Assembly (NCBI GenBank): GCA_002405475.1
Contig: DHLX01000042.1
Location: 1-28,611 of the forward strand
Source of the DNA: Burkholderiales bacterium UBA4657
GTDB taxonomy: Bacteria > Pseudomonadota > Gammaproteobacteria > Burkholderiales > Burkholderiaceae_E
Length of the DNA stretch: 28,611 bases
Direction: 5' to 3'
Below, piece after piece: positions 1 to 8,380 of this stretch. Position 1 is the stretch's first letter, and every line of letters starts with the position of its first letter. The notes under the pieces were generated by a model. That model was not told the DNA's origin and did no database searches. It worked only from the letters and a program-made list of their open reading frames with translations. A program made the position numbers and the translations under genes.

Positions 1-67
1 GACCTGCCACGACCACATCAATTGTCCGGTTTTGGGCACCGCCTGTGATTGCAAAACGCACCGTCAT
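1..67 (-). CDS. Possible start of a gene cut by the left edge (unidentified; perhaps a sugar kinase)
   Basis: An open frame on the minus strand begins at an ATG at 67 and stays open to the window edge, giving 22 residues that end in IDVVVAG. A short hydrophobic strand of this kind near the N-terminus is seen in PfkB-type carbohydrate kinases, and a sugar kinase would suit the neighbouring glucose-6-phosphate genes. That identification is only a guess. No clear ribosome binding site precedes the ATG. The frame lies 57 bases downstream of the hexR stop on the same strand. The 124 bases left of hexR could equally hold the end of a plus-strand gene, since one plus frame is open from the edge to about 120. 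Confidence 0.25.
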   Translation of the reverse strand, partial: MTVRFAITGGAQNRTIDVVVAG

Positions 68-124
68 GATGAACCGAGCAAAGTCACATCACATAGCGAC
101 CCTTAGCTTGGTGGGCTGCATATC

Positions 125-985
125 TTAGCGGTTGAGAAAAGTTTCAAACTGAATATCAAACTCGCCTAGTTGTTGTTGCATCTTGAGGTGTTTGTTACGT
201 AGATGACGGCCTTGCCTGATCGCAAGACCAACCGCCAGAATATCAATAATCACCAGGTGCGCCAGACGTGCGGTAATCGGGGTATAAATATCGTCGGCAT
301 TCAACGGAAGATCAACCGATAACATGACGGTTGCGTGGCGTGCCAGTGATGAATTGCTAGGAGCAATCACTACTATATTGGCTCCCGCCTGCGCTGCCAG
401 TTGTACTGAACGCAACAGATTGGCATTATTACCACGCTGTGAAATCACCAGCAGTGCGTCATCAGGCGTCAGTAATGAGGCGGAGATGCTGTGCACATAA
501 GGGTCGGCATAGGCCACAACAGGTACGCCACAGCGGAAAAATTTATGCTGGGCATCCGAGGCCACGTGAGCCGACGAGCCGTGGCCATAAATTTCAATTT
601 TCTTGGATCGTGCCAAAAGATCCAGAGCTGCATCCAGTCGCAAGGGGTCAAGAGACTGCCGCAAATCAAGTAGTGCGTTGATCGAGCGGTTACAAATTTT
701 CAGGCACAAATCGGCCGTCATGTCGGCCGCCTTTGGTTGTGAATCTTCGCTCGAGATATCAAGAACGATGTTTTGTGCCAGTTTCAGCTTGAATTCCTGC
801 CAGCCGTCAAAACCCATGGAACGACAGAACCGAACCACTGTTGGTTCACTAACACGTGCCAGTTTTGCCAGATAGGAAATATTCTGTACGACAACAGTCT
901 CAGGTGACTCCAACAAAGTCAGGGCCACGCGGCGCTCGGATTTGGATAAGTGATCAATTTTGTTTTTGATAGTAGCCAGTATCAT
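125..985 (-). CDS. hexR: HexR/RpiR-family transcriptional regulator of glucose catabolism
   Basis: A 286-residue cytoplasmic regulator. An N-terminal RpiR helix-turn-helix domain (about residues 1-75, with the recognition region around 35-57 reading SEPTVVRFCRSMGF) is followed by a SIS sugar-phosphate-binding domain (about 125-255, with the GHGSSAHVA loop). In gammaproteobacteria HexR represses zwf, edd and eda genes and is released by the Entner-Doudoroff intermediate KDPG. I chose the ATG at 985, 23 bases after the zwf stop. A longer frame from 1027 would overlap zwf and adds residues not usual for the family. It is the last confidently called gene of the pgl-pgi-zwf-hexR run, so it is probably autoregulated through the operator-like site at 4823-4837. 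The family is clear from sequence; HexR rather than another RpiR member is inferred from context. Confidence 0.9.
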   Translation of the reverse strand: MILATIKNKIDHLSKSERRVALTLLESPETVVVQNISYLAKLARVSEPTVVRFCRSMGFDGWQEFKLKLAQNIVLDISSEDSQPKAADMTADLCLKICNRSINALLDLRQSLDPLRLDAALDLLARSKKIEIYGHGSSAHVASDAQHKFFRCGVPVVAYADPYVHSISASLLTPDDALLVISQRGNNANLLRSVQLAAQAGANIVVIAPSNSSLARHATVMLSVDLPLNADDIYTPITARLAHLVIIDILAVGLAIRQGRHLRNKHLKMQQQLGEFDIQFETFLNR

Positions 986-1008
986 GATTAGTCCGTGACA
1001 AGTCTGTA

Positions 1009-2469
1009 CTAGATTTCTTCGCGCCACTGCGAACCATACCGGCTGAGTAAAGCACTGGCAGCCGGAGGTCCCCAGGTGCCAGCCGAATAGGGTCGCGGCT
1101 CATCAGCAGAAGCTGACCAGATACCAAGCACTGGATCTACCCAGTTCCATGCTGCTTCCAGCTCGTCCCCGCGCATAAACAAGGTCAATTGACCACGCAA
1201 TACGTCGAGCAACAATCTTTCATAAGCGTCCATGCGTGGTTTTTTGAACGCTTCGGCAAAATCCAGACCCAATTCCACCGGATGCAGTCGTATACCATCG
1301 CCAGGAGTCTTGGCCATGAGCCCAAGAGAGACGCCTTCATCGGGCTGCAAGCTGATTAATAAATGATTGGGCACCAGATGTGATGCATGTTCCGTAAAAA
1401 TGGAGTGCGGTACGTCCTTGAAGCGCACCAGAATCTCGGCACGGCGCTCGGCCATACGTTTGCCAGTACGCAAAAAGAACGGCACTCCATTCCAGCGCCA
1501 GGTATTGATTTCCGCTACCATGGCCACATAGGTTTCGGTACGTGATTCAGCCGCAACCCCGGGCTCTTCCAGGTAGCCCGGTACTGACTTACCCGATAAC
1601 ACACCCTTGCGATACTGACCACGAACTGTTTTCTGCGCTACCGCTGCCTCGTCAAATTTTTGCAGTGCCTTGAGTACTTTGAGCTTTTCATCACGTACTG
1701 CATCCGGGGCAATACTCAGTGGCGGTTCCATAGCGATAATGCACAGGAGTTGCAGCAAATGGTTTTGTAACATGTCGCGCAAAGCGCCGGCGCCTTCATA
1801 AAAACCGGCCCGCGTGCCAACACCAATATCTTCAGCAATTGTGATCTGTACATCCTGCACCCACTCTCTGCGCCACAAGGGTTCAAACAGTACATTGCCA
1901 AATCTCAGCGCCAGCAGGTTTTGCACTGCCTCCTTACCCAGGTAATGATCAATACGGAAAATTTGGTCTTCACTAAAACATGATCCGACTTCTGCATTGA
2001 TACGGCGCGCAGTCTCAAGATTATGTCCCAGGGGTTTTTCCAGCACAACGCGAGCCTCAGGATTGATCATGTCAGACTGACGCAAATTTTCACAAATGGG
2101 TAAGAACAAAGCAGGCGGCGTGGACAGATAAAAAACACGAACCACATCGGGACGCACAAGCTGGCGCAATGTGACATACGATTCGGCCGCTCTGGCGTCC
2201 ATGCCGAGGTAGCTCATGTGCGCACAAAATTTCTGCCATTCCTTGAGTTCAAACCCGGTTTGGGGAATGTATTGACTGCACTGTTCGGTCACCAGCTGAA
2301 TAAACTCTTCCGATTTCATGACCCGGTGCCCGACGCAGATCAAGCGAAAGCTGTCAGGAAAATCGCCGGCACGAAAGCGGGCAAGCAGGGCTGGCAGCAA
2401 TTTTCTGAGTGAAAGGTCACCAGTACCGCCAAACAGTATCAGATCAAAATCCGGAATCAGCATCTTCAT
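1009..2469 (-). CDS. zwf: Glucose-6-phosphate 1-dehydrogenase
   Basis: Oxidises glucose-6-phosphate to 6-phosphoglucono-lactone with NAD(P)+, the entry step to the oxidative pentose phosphate and Entner-Doudoroff routes. The protein has 486 residues, normal for the family. The N-terminal Rossmann motif FGGTGDLSLRKL lies near residues 13-24, EKPLG at about 144-148, and the substrate-binding signature RIDHYLGKE at about 172-180. I chose the ATG at 2469, whose ATGA overlaps the pgi stop by 4 bases, suggesting translational coupling. A second ATG at 2463 is possible. A longer open frame up to 2598 adds unrelated residues read from inside pgi and is rejected. The product passes to the lactonase encoded upstream at 4084-4788. 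Confidence 0.97.
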   Translation of the reverse strand: MKMLIPDFDLILFGGTGDLSLRKLLPALLARFRAGDFPDSFRLICVGHRVMKSEEFIQLVTEQCSQYIPQTGFELKEWQKFCAHMSYLGMDARAAESYVTLRQLVRPDVVRVFYLSTPPALFLPICENLRQSDMINPEARVVLEKPLGHNLETARRINAEVGSCFSEDQIFRIDHYLGKEAVQNLLALRFGNVLFEPLWRREWVQDVQITIAEDIGVGTRAGFYEGAGALRDMLQNHLLQLLCIIAMEPPLSIAPDAVRDEKLKVLKALQKFDEAAVAQKTVRGQYRKGVLSGKSVPGYLEEPGVAAESRTETYVAMVAEINTWRWNGVPFFLRTGKRMAERRAEILVRFKDVPHSIFTEHASHLVPNHLLISLQPDEGVSLGLMAKTPGDGIRLHPVELGLDFAEAFKKPRMDAYERLLLDVLRGQLTLFMRGDELEAAWNWVDPVLGIWSASADEPRPYSAGTWGPPAASALLSRYGSQWREEI

Positions 2470-4079
2470 GATGTTTTGTTTTTCAGTGTTTGAATTGTGT
2501 TCCACAGTCCCTGAGTCGAGGCATCCATGGCAATTGCTTCGCCCTGCATCATCTGTTGCACCCGGCGCGCCAGTACCTTGCCCAATTCGACCCCCCATTG
2601 ATCAAAGGAATTGATATCCCAGATGGCGCCACATACCATGACTTTGTGTTCGTACAAGGCAATGAGTGCACCCAAACTACGTGGCGTCAGTGCTGATAAC
2701 AACAACACAGTACTGGGACGATTGCCAGGAAATGTACGATGCGGTAGCAAAGTTTCAACATCTTCACGACTAATGCCAGCGGCATTCATATCATGTGCCA
2801 CCTCCTCGGCCGTCTTGCCAAAAGCTAGTGCCTGGCTCTGGGCCATACAGTTTGCCAGCAATTTCTCATGCTGCTCCAGCAAATCATGTCGTGGCTGAAC
2901 GCAGGCGATAAAGTCAACAGGGATAATGTCACTGCCTTGGTGCAATAACTGAAAATAGGCGTGCTGACCATTAGTCCCAGTCTGGCCCCAGACAACGGCA
3001 CCGGTCTGATAAGGAAGTACTGTTCCGTCCCGTGCAACCCGCTTGCCGTTACTTTCCATATCAAGCTGTTGCAGGTAGGAGGGGAAAAACCTTAGCGCAT
3101 GATGATAAGGCGCTATGCTGCGCGAATGGTAGCCCAGAAAATTTCTGCCCCACACTTCGAGAAGACCCATGATGACCGGCAAGTTGGTTTCCAGCGGAGC
3201 CATAGCAAAATGCTGATCCATGGCGTGAGCGCCGGCCAAAAATTCATCGAACTGTTTCGGACCAATCTGCAACATAATGGACAAACCGATCGCTGACCAT
3301 AATGAATAACGCCCCCCAACCCAGTCCCAGAACGGAAACATTCGGTCAGGATCAATGCCAAAGGCACGAACTTCCTGCTCGTTGGTTGAGACTGCGACAA
3401 AATGCTTCTCTATCTGACTAGCGCCTGAAGCCAGAAACCATGCACGGGCACTGCGTGCGTTGGCCAGAGTTTCTTCTGTAGTAAAAGTTTTTGAGGCCAC
3501 AATGAACAAGGTGGAGCCAGGACGGACTTTAGATAGAACCTCGGACAAATCATGGCCATCGACATTCGAGACAAAATGCATTTGTAATCGCGAATGTCCA
3601 AATAGATGTAGCGCAGTACAGACCATTTGCGGCCCGAGATCGGAACCGCCTATTCCGATATTGACAATATCAGTGATCGGCTGACCATCGTAGCCACGCC
3701 ACTCTCCAGATCTAACCTGGTCACAAAAAATTTTCATGCGCTCGAGTACCTGGTGTACTTCCGGGTGCGATGTTTGTGTTTTCGGACAACGCAAGGCGGT
3801 ATGAAGTACCGGGCGCTTTTCTGTACTGTTAATTGACTCACCACGAAACATGGAATCGCGCTTGGCTTCGACGCCCTGTTGTCGCGCCAGTTGCATCAAT
3901 ACTGGCCAAACCTCGGGATCAATCAGATTCTTGGAAAAATCAGCAAAGATTTCAGGTGCCTGTACAGAAAAGCACTGAAATCGTTGGCTATCGTGCTCAA
4001 ATAGCAGGCGCAAGGACGTGGCCTGAAGGCGCTGTGCGTGCTGGCCGAGTTCGAACCAGATGGGTGTATGAATTAGCAT
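2466..4079 (-). CDS. pgi: Glucose-6-phosphate isomerase
   Basis: Interconverts glucose-6-phosphate and fructose-6-phosphate in the cytoplasm. At 537 residues it is close to the 549 of E. coli Pgi. The phosphosugar-binding loop GIGGSDLGP is at 142-150, SKTFTTEET at 196-204, DWVGGRYSLWSAIGLS near 252-267, the base-containing MESNGKRV at 341-348 (Glu342), GTNGQHA with His373, and the C-terminal signature SFDQWGVELGK ending at Lys501. All catalytic positions are present. It starts 4 bases after the pgl stop and ends in a 4-base overlap with zwf. Its place in this operon would let fructose-6-phosphate, including that from gluconeogenesis or transaldolase, feed back into the Entner-Doudoroff route; that flow is an inference. 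Confidence 0.97.
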   Translation of the reverse strand: MLIHTPIWFELGQHAQRLQATSLRLLFEHDSQRFQCFSVQAPEIFADFSKNLIDPEVWPVLMQLARQQGVEAKRDSMFRGESINSTEKRPVLHTALRCPKTQTSHPEVHQVLERMKIFCDQVRSGEWRGYDGQPITDIVNIGIGGSDLGPQMVCTALHLFGHSRLQMHFVSNVDGHDLSEVLSKVRPGSTLFIVASKTFTTEETLANARSARAWFLASGASQIEKHFVAVSTNEQEVRAFGIDPDRMFPFWDWVGGRYSLWSAIGLSIMLQIGPKQFDEFLAGAHAMDQHFAMAPLETNLPVIMGLLEVWGRNFLGYHSRSIAPYHHALRFFPSYLQQLDMESNGKRVARDGTVLPYQTGAVVWGQTGTNGQHAYFQLLHQGSDIIPVDFIACVQPRHDLLEQHEKLLANCMAQSQALAFGKTAEEVAHDMNAAGISREDVETLLPHRTFPGNRPSTVLLLSALTPRSLGALIALYEHKVMVCGAIWDINSFDQWGVELGKVLARRVQQMMQGEAIAMDASTQGLWNTIQTLKNKTS

Positions 4080-4083
4080 GGCG

Positions 4084-4788
4084 TTATGATGATAATGCGC
4101 TGGCCCACCAGTGCAAGTGAGGATGTTGAAAGATTTTTGTTACCGGGTACATGGCCGCGTCCTGTTGCTGCAAAGCTAGCGACAATGTGGCTATTTTTTT
4201 CTCGCCCGGAGCATAAACGAACAACTGTCGCGCTTGCAGGACATACGAAGCTGTCAAAGTCATGCGCTCATGCTCGGCACTCACCGGATCAACCGCAAGA
4301 CATCGGCGCTCGGAATATAAACAAGCATCGCGTTGCGGTGAATGCGGAAACCACGAAGCCGTATGCCCATCCTCGCCCATGCCCAGAACCACAATGTCCA
4401 GACATTCGGGTAGTAAATTTACTAGATTTTGCTCAAGCTCGGATTCTGCCTGATGAGCTGAACCATGACCAGGAACCAACAGGCTAACCCAGCGGGCGCG
4501 TGCCGCAGGACTATTGCTCAAGATCTGGCGAATCATTCCCTCATTACTGGCCTTGTGATCCAGCGGCACCCAGCGCTCATCGACCGGCACTAGGGTTACA
4601 GCCGCCCAGTCCAGCGCATGCCCAAATAAAATCTCTAGGAAAAGGCGCGGAGATTTACCGCCCGACAAGGCCATGACCGCCTGGCCTCGGGTCGCTATAG
4701 ACTGTTTTAAAACATCAGCCACCTCTACAGCACATGCCGCAGCCAGTTTTTCCTGAAGTTTGTCAAAATGTAAATGAAACTGGAACAT
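4084..4788 (-). CDS. pgl: 6-phosphogluconolactonase
   Basis: Hydrolyses 6-phosphoglucono-1,5-lactone to 6-phosphogluconate, linking Zwf to Edd. The 234-residue protein belongs to the NagB-like/DevB lactonase family. Motifs are ALSGGKSP (about 40-47), DERWVP (about 70-75) and GMGEDGHTAS with a following FP (about 137-149). It is the first gene of the minus-strand run pgl-pgi-zwf-hexR, and its start at 4788 faces edd across a 137-base divergent promoter region. No strong Shine-Dalgarno sequence is visible before the ATG. Lactonase and dehydrogenase flank pgi here, rather than lying side by side as in many proteobacteria. Confidence 0.95.
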   Translation of the reverse strand: MFQFHLHFDKLQEKLAAACAVEVADVLKQSIATRGQAVMALSGGKSPRLFLEILFGHALDWAAVTLVPVDERWVPLDHKASNEGMIRQILSNSPAARARWVSLLVPGHGSAHQAESELEQNLVNLLPECLDIVVLGMGEDGHTASWFPHSPQRDACLYSERRCLAVDPVSAEHERMTLTASYVLQARQLFVYAPGEKKIATLSLALQQQDAAMYPVTKIFQHPHLHWWASALSS

Positions 4789-4822
4789 AAGATCCGGTTA
4801 CTGGACTATTTGATAGAAATTT

Positions 4823-4837
4823 TGTAGTATTATTACA
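4823..4837. promoter_or_regulatory. Putative HexR operator
   Basis: The 15-mer TGTAGTATTATTACA is an almost perfect inverted repeat and fits the gammaproteobacterial HexR consensus TGTARTWWWWYTACA at every position. It lies in the divergent pgl/edd promoter region, in the same cluster as a HexR-family gene. The sequence match is seen directly; binding by the HexR encoded at 125-985 is inferred. It is the only full match I noticed in the window's gene-free stretches. Confidence 0.75.
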
Positions 4838-4876
4838 CGATTAAGGTTATCCCTGATATTTTTTTATTTCAGAGTC

Positions 4877-4899
4877 GTGAAAAATACATATGTGAAAAA
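4877..4899. repeat. Short direct repeat in the edd leader
   Basis: GTGAAAAA occurs at 4877-4884 and again at 4892-4899, a 15-base offset, with the small palindrome ACATATGT at 4886-4893 between and overlapping the copies. It lies 27-49 bases before the edd start. It could be a second regulatory site or chance in AT-rich DNA. Confidence 0.3.
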
Positions 4900-4925
4900 C
4901 ACCTTAAAGTTACAGTAGGACATTT

Positions 4926-6788
4926 ATGCCCCAAGACCCAGTTCAAATGCCAAACCCCATCCTAATAAAAGTAACCCAAAGAATTATCGAGCGTAGCAAG
5001 AACACCCGAAAGGTTTATCTTGAGCGCATCGAATTCATGCGTCAACAGGGCGTAAACCGAAAAACTTTATCCTGTACCAATCTGGCACATGGTTTTGCCG
5101 CTTTCGAGCCGCGTGACAAGCTGGTGCTGAAAGAGCTGCGAAGCCCGAACCTGGCCATTGTCTCGGCCTACAACGACATGCTGTCTGCACATCAACCTTT
5201 TCAGCACTTCCCGGCCATCATCAAGCAGGCTGTCCGAGAAGTGGGCGCTGTGGCTCAATACGCAGGTGGCACACCCGCCATGTGCGATGGTGTTACCCAG
5301 GGCCAGCCCGGTATGGAACTGTCTTTATTTTCACGCGATGCCATAGCAATGGCTACCGTGATAGCGCTATCACATAACATGTTCGATGCTGCCGTTTACC
5401 TCGGAGTATGCGATAAGATCGTTCCAGGTCTTTTGATTGGCGCCTTGCATTTTGGTCATTTGCCCGGCATCTTCATTCCAGCAGGCCCCATGACCACGGG
5501 CCTGTCCAACGATGAAAAATCCCAGGTCAGGAAGCGTTATGCCCAGGGTCTGGCGAGTCGCGAGGAGCTGCTGGAAGCAGAGTCACGTGCTTATCATGGT
5601 CCTGGTACCTGTACTTTTTACGGCACTGCCAACAGCAATCAGTTCCTGATGGAGATCATGGGACTGCATCTGCCCGGCGCGGCTTTTGTCAACCCAGGAA
5701 CGCGGCTACGCGATGCTTTGACCAACAACGCAGCCAAAAGAGCGGTCAGCATCACCGCTCTAGATAAAGAATATCTGCCCATCGGAAAAATTGTTGACGA
5801 ATACTGCATCGTCAATGCCATAGTCGGCCTATTGGCCACCGGCGGCTCAACTAACCATACCATTCATTTGATCGCGATTGCCCGTGCCGCTGGCATCCAG
5901 ATCAACTGGTCCGACTTCGATGAACTGTCTTCTGTCGTCCCTTTGCTGGCACGTATTTATCCGAATGGTTCGGCGGATGTGAACCATTTCCATGCTGCTG
6001 GCGGAGTTGGGCTCACCATACGTGAATTACTCGACGCAGGCCTGGCGCATGAAAATGTTCAGACTGTCATGGGTCAGGGATTACGGCTGTATACGAAGGA
6101 ACCGCATCTGGTATCACCTGATGACGACAAACTGGAATGGCGCGATGCGCCGACGCAGTCGATGGACGCTTCCGTGCTGCGTTCAGCGCAGTCCCCGTTC
6201 CAGCCCAATGGCGGTCTGCGGCTGGTGGAAGGAAATCTGGGACGTGCAGTGGTCAAAGTATCGGCAGTCGCGGCAGAGCATCGCATCATACGTGCTCCTG
6301 CCGTGGTATTCGACGACCAGAACGATTTACTGAAAGCCTATCAGGCCGGAGAACTCAACAAGGACTTTGTTGCTGTGGTTCGCTTTCAGGGTCCGAAGGC
6401 GAACGGCATGCCCGAGCTGCATAAACTCACTCCTACACTCAGCGTATTACAAGACCAGGGTTATCAGGTGGCACTGGTCACCGACGGGCGCATGTCCGGC
6501 GCCTCAGGCAAGGTCAATGCTGCCATTCATGTCACGCCCGAATGTCTGGAAGGTGGGCCACTGGCGAAAGTGCGCACGGGCGACTGGATTGTCGTTGATG
6601 CCGACCAGGGACACCTGCACGCTGAAGTGCCAGAAGCTGAATGGGCACAAAGGCCGTTGGCCAACCGCCCCGTTTCTCAATCGCACTACGGCCTGGGTCG
6701 AGAACTGTTTGCCTTGTTCAGGCAAAGTACCACGCGTGCTGAAGACGGCGCTTGCACCTATTCCCTACCTGGAGCTGAACATGCCTGA
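4926..6788 (+). CDS. edd: Phosphogluconate dehydratase
   Basis: Converts 6-phosphogluconate to 2-keto-3-deoxy-6-phosphogluconate (KDPG), the defining first step of the Entner-Doudoroff pathway. The 620-residue protein is of the IlvD/Edd family and slightly longer than E. coli Edd (603). Iron-sulfur ligand candidates are Cys162 in GVCDKIVPG and Cys229 in GPGTCTFYGTANSNQ. The conserved block around TPAMCDGVTQGQPGMELS (about 116-133) is intact. I chose the ATG at 4926 because AGGA stands five bases upstream; an in-frame ATG at 4947 is the alternative. Its end overlaps eda by 8 bases, so the two are probably translated together. Likely repressed by HexR via the site at 4823-4837. Confidence 0.97.
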   Translation: MPQDPVQMPNPILIKVTQRIIERSKNTRKVYLERIEFMRQQGVNRKTLSCTNLAHGFAAFEPRDKLVLKELRSPNLAIVSAYNDMLSAHQPFQHFPAIIKQAVREVGAVAQYAGGTPAMCDGVTQGQPGMELSLFSRDAIAMATVIALSHNMFDAAVYLGVCDKIVPGLLIGALHFGHLPGIFIPAGPMTTGLSNDEKSQVRKRYAQGLASREELLEAESRAYHGPGTCTFYGTANSNQFLMEIMGLHLPGAAFVNPGTRLRDALTNNAAKRAVSITALDKEYLPIGKIVDEYCIVNAIVGLLATGGSTNHTIHLIAIARAAGIQINWSDFDELSSVVPLLARIYPNGSADVNHFHAAGGVGLTIRELLDAGLAHENVQTVMGQGLRLYTKEPHLVSPDDDKLEWRDAPTQSMDASVLRSAQSPFQPNGGLRLVEGNLGRAVVKVSAVAAEHRIIRAPAVVFDDQNDLLKAYQAGELNKDFVAVVRFQGPKANGMPELHKLTPTLSVLQDQGYQVALVTDGRMSGASGKVNAAIHVTPECLEGGPLAKVRTGDWIVVDADQGHLHAEVPEAEWAQRPLANRPVSQSHYGLGRELFALFRQSTTRAEDGACTYSLPGAEHA

Positions 6789-7434
6789 AGCTAAAAACGC
6801 ACACCACCCGAGTGTGCTCGACATCATGCAGGACGGTCCGATCATCCCGGTGATCATCATTGAGCAACTGGAACAGGCGGTACCACTGGCCAAAGCTCTC
6901 GTTGCCGGTGGAGTTCGGGTACTCGAAGTCACCCTGAGAACTCCGGTTGCCCTGGAAAGTATCTACCGCATTAGCCAGGAAGTTCCTGAAGCCATTGTCG
7001 GTGCCGGAACGGTGGTTCGGGCACAACAAATGCAGGAAGTTGCCAAAGCCGGAGCAAAGTTTGCGGTCAGCCCGGGCTTTACCAGCGTGCTGTCGCGCGC
7101 CGCACAAGACCAGCACCTGCCCTTATTGCCGGGGGTGGCCACCCCGTCCGAAATGATTCTGGCCATGGAGCATGGTCATGAGGCACTGAAATTTTTTCCG
7201 GCCGAGGAAAACGGCGGCATACCGGCTTTGAAAGCCCTGCATAGTCCGTTTCCGAATGTACGCTTTTGCCCTACCGGTGGCATACGCGAACATAATGCAA
7301 AAGACTATCTGGCGCTGCCAAACGTAGTCTGTATCGGAAGTTCATGGCTATCACCCGCGAATCTGATCAAGACCGCTGATTGGGCAGGCATTACCCTTAA
7401 TGCGCAACAAATTCTGGGGCAATTGCGTTTATGA
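6781..7434 (+). CDS. eda: KDPG aldolase (2-dehydro-3-deoxyphosphogluconate aldolase)
   Basis: Cleaves KDPG to pyruvate and glyceraldehyde-3-phosphate. The 217-residue protein is normal length for the class I bacterial enzyme. Catalytic Glu49 lies in EVTLRTP, VGAGTV is at about 73-78, and the Schiff-base Lys137 is in LKFFPAE. The phosphate-binding CPTGGI motif follows. The ATG at 6781 overlaps the end of edd by 8 bases and has GGAG a few bases upstream. The reading frame is open much further back, to 6367 inside edd, but that extension is out of frame with edd and not family-like. A gap of only 7 bases separates it from tal. Confidence 0.97.
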   Translation: MPEAKNAHHPSVLDIMQDGPIIPVIIIEQLEQAVPLAKALVAGGVRVLEVTLRTPVALESIYRISQEVPEAIVGAGTVVRAQQMQEVAKAGAKFAVSPGFTSVLSRAAQDQHLPLLPGVATPSEMILAMEHGHEALKFFPAEENGGIPALKALHSPFPNVRFCPTGGIREHNAKDYLALPNVVCIGSSWLSPANLIKTADWAGITLNAQQILGQLRL

Positions 7435-7441
7435 TTCGGGT

Positions 7442-8380
7442 ATGAACCAACTCGACCAACTCAAGCAATTTTCCACCGTCGTCGCCGATACTGGTGATTT
7501 TCAGCTGATGCGCGCCTACCAGCCTCAGGATGCGACCACCAATCCGTCGCTGATTCTGAAGGCGGTACAGAAGCCGGAATATCTGGGCTTGCTGGAACGC
7601 ACCGTTCGAGATTACCGTGACGCACCAGTGACAGAAGTGATTGATCAGCTACTGATACGGTTCGGTATTGAAATATTAAATATTGTGCCGGGGCGGGTTT
7701 CTACCGAAACCGACGCGCGACTATCCTTCGATACCGCAGCAACACTGGAAAAAGCCCGGCACCTGATTCAGCTTTACGAAAGGGCTGGCATAGCACGCGA
7801 ACGGATACTCATTAAAATTGCCTCGACCTGGGAAGGCATACGCGCTGCTGAAATTCTGCAACAGGAGGGCATATGTTGTAATTTGACCTTGCTGTTTTCT
7901 TTGCCACAAGCAGCAGCCTGTGCCGAAGCCCGGGTTCAACTGGTTTCGCCTTTTGTCGGTCGTATTTACGACTGGTACAAAAAAAGTACCGGGCAAGACT
8001 ACACTGCCGACAATGATCCTGGTGTACTGTCAGTACGCCGCATTTACGGCTATTACAAGCAATATGGCTACAAAACCGAGGTCATGGGGGCCAGTTTTCG
8101 CAACACTGGTCAGATTCTGGCACTAGCGGGCTGCGATTTGCTGACCATTAGCCCCGAGTTGTTGCAGAAATTGCAAGACAGTAAGGAAGTGCTGGAACGA
8201 CAACTGGTTCCTGATAATCTGCAACCGATTGACCGGCTCGATGGTACGGAAAAAAGCTTTCGCTATTTATTGAATGACGATGCCATGGCTACCGAAAAAC
8301 TGGCTGAAGGTATTCGCCTGTTCGCTAAAGACACGGTAACGCTGGAACAAGTAATTGAATCGTTGCGCCAGAAACTCTAG
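7442..8380 (+). CDS. tal: Transaldolase
   Basis: Transfers a dihydroxyacetone unit between sedoheptulose-7-phosphate and glyceraldehyde-3-phosphate in the non-oxidative pentose phosphate pathway. The 312-residue protein matches the TalB-type length. Asp16 in VADTGD, the TTNPSL motif at about 32-37 and the Schiff-base Lys125 in ILIKIASTWEGI are all present, as is NLTLLFS. I chose the ATG at 7442, seven bases after the eda stop; a longer frame from 7400 would overlap eda. As the last gene of edd-eda-tal it would share HexR control and use the glyceraldehyde-3-phosphate made by Eda. It converges on gpsA with only 16 bases between, and I see no terminator hairpin there. Confidence 0.96.
   Translation: MNQLDQLKQFSTVVADTGDFQLMRAYQPQDATTNPSLILKAVQKPEYLGLLERTVRDYRDAPVTEVIDQLLIRFGIEILNIVPGRVSTETDARLSFDTAATLEKARHLIQLYERAGIARERILIKIASTWEGIRAAEILQQEGICCNLTLLFSLPQAAACAEARVQLVSPFVGRIYDWYKKSTGQDYTADNDPGVLSVRRIYGYYKQYGYKTEVMGASFRNTGQILALAGCDLLTISPELLQKLQDSKEVLERQLVPDNLQPIDRLDGTEKSFRYLLNDDAMATEKLAEGIRLFAKDTVTLEQVIESLRQKL

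Larger units (their letters stand above)
4789..4925. promoter_or_regulatory. Divergent promoter region between pgl and edd
   Basis: This AT-rich 137-base region must drive both the pgl-pgi-zwf-hexR run and the edd-eda-tal run. Promoter-like hexamers lie inside the HexR-like site. On the plus strand TATTAT at 4828-4833 matches the -10 consensus at five of six bases. On the minus strand AATAAT read from 4834 to 4829 is preceded by TG as in an extended -10. I see no strong -35 for either, so the exact start sites are unresolved. If the -10 calls are right, a protein bound there would block both directions. The edd side keeps a leader of about 85 bases with an AGGA at 4917-4920, five bases before the ATG. 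Confidence 0.65.

Noticed and set aside
2466..2598. Longer zwf start at 2598
   Set aside because: The added 43 residues are read from inside pgi in another frame; the Rossmann motif of the family begins shortly after the ATG at 2469.
6775..6795. Programmed frameshift or fusion between edd and eda
   Set aside because: The two genes overlap by 8 bases in different frames, but each has a complete family-length product and eda has its own start and ribosome binding site.
6367..7434. A 355-residue open frame that would give eda a 138-residue N-terminal extension
   Set aside because: The extension lies within edd in another frame and looks unlike any domain; the KDPG aldolase family starts near 6781, where a ribosome binding site is present.
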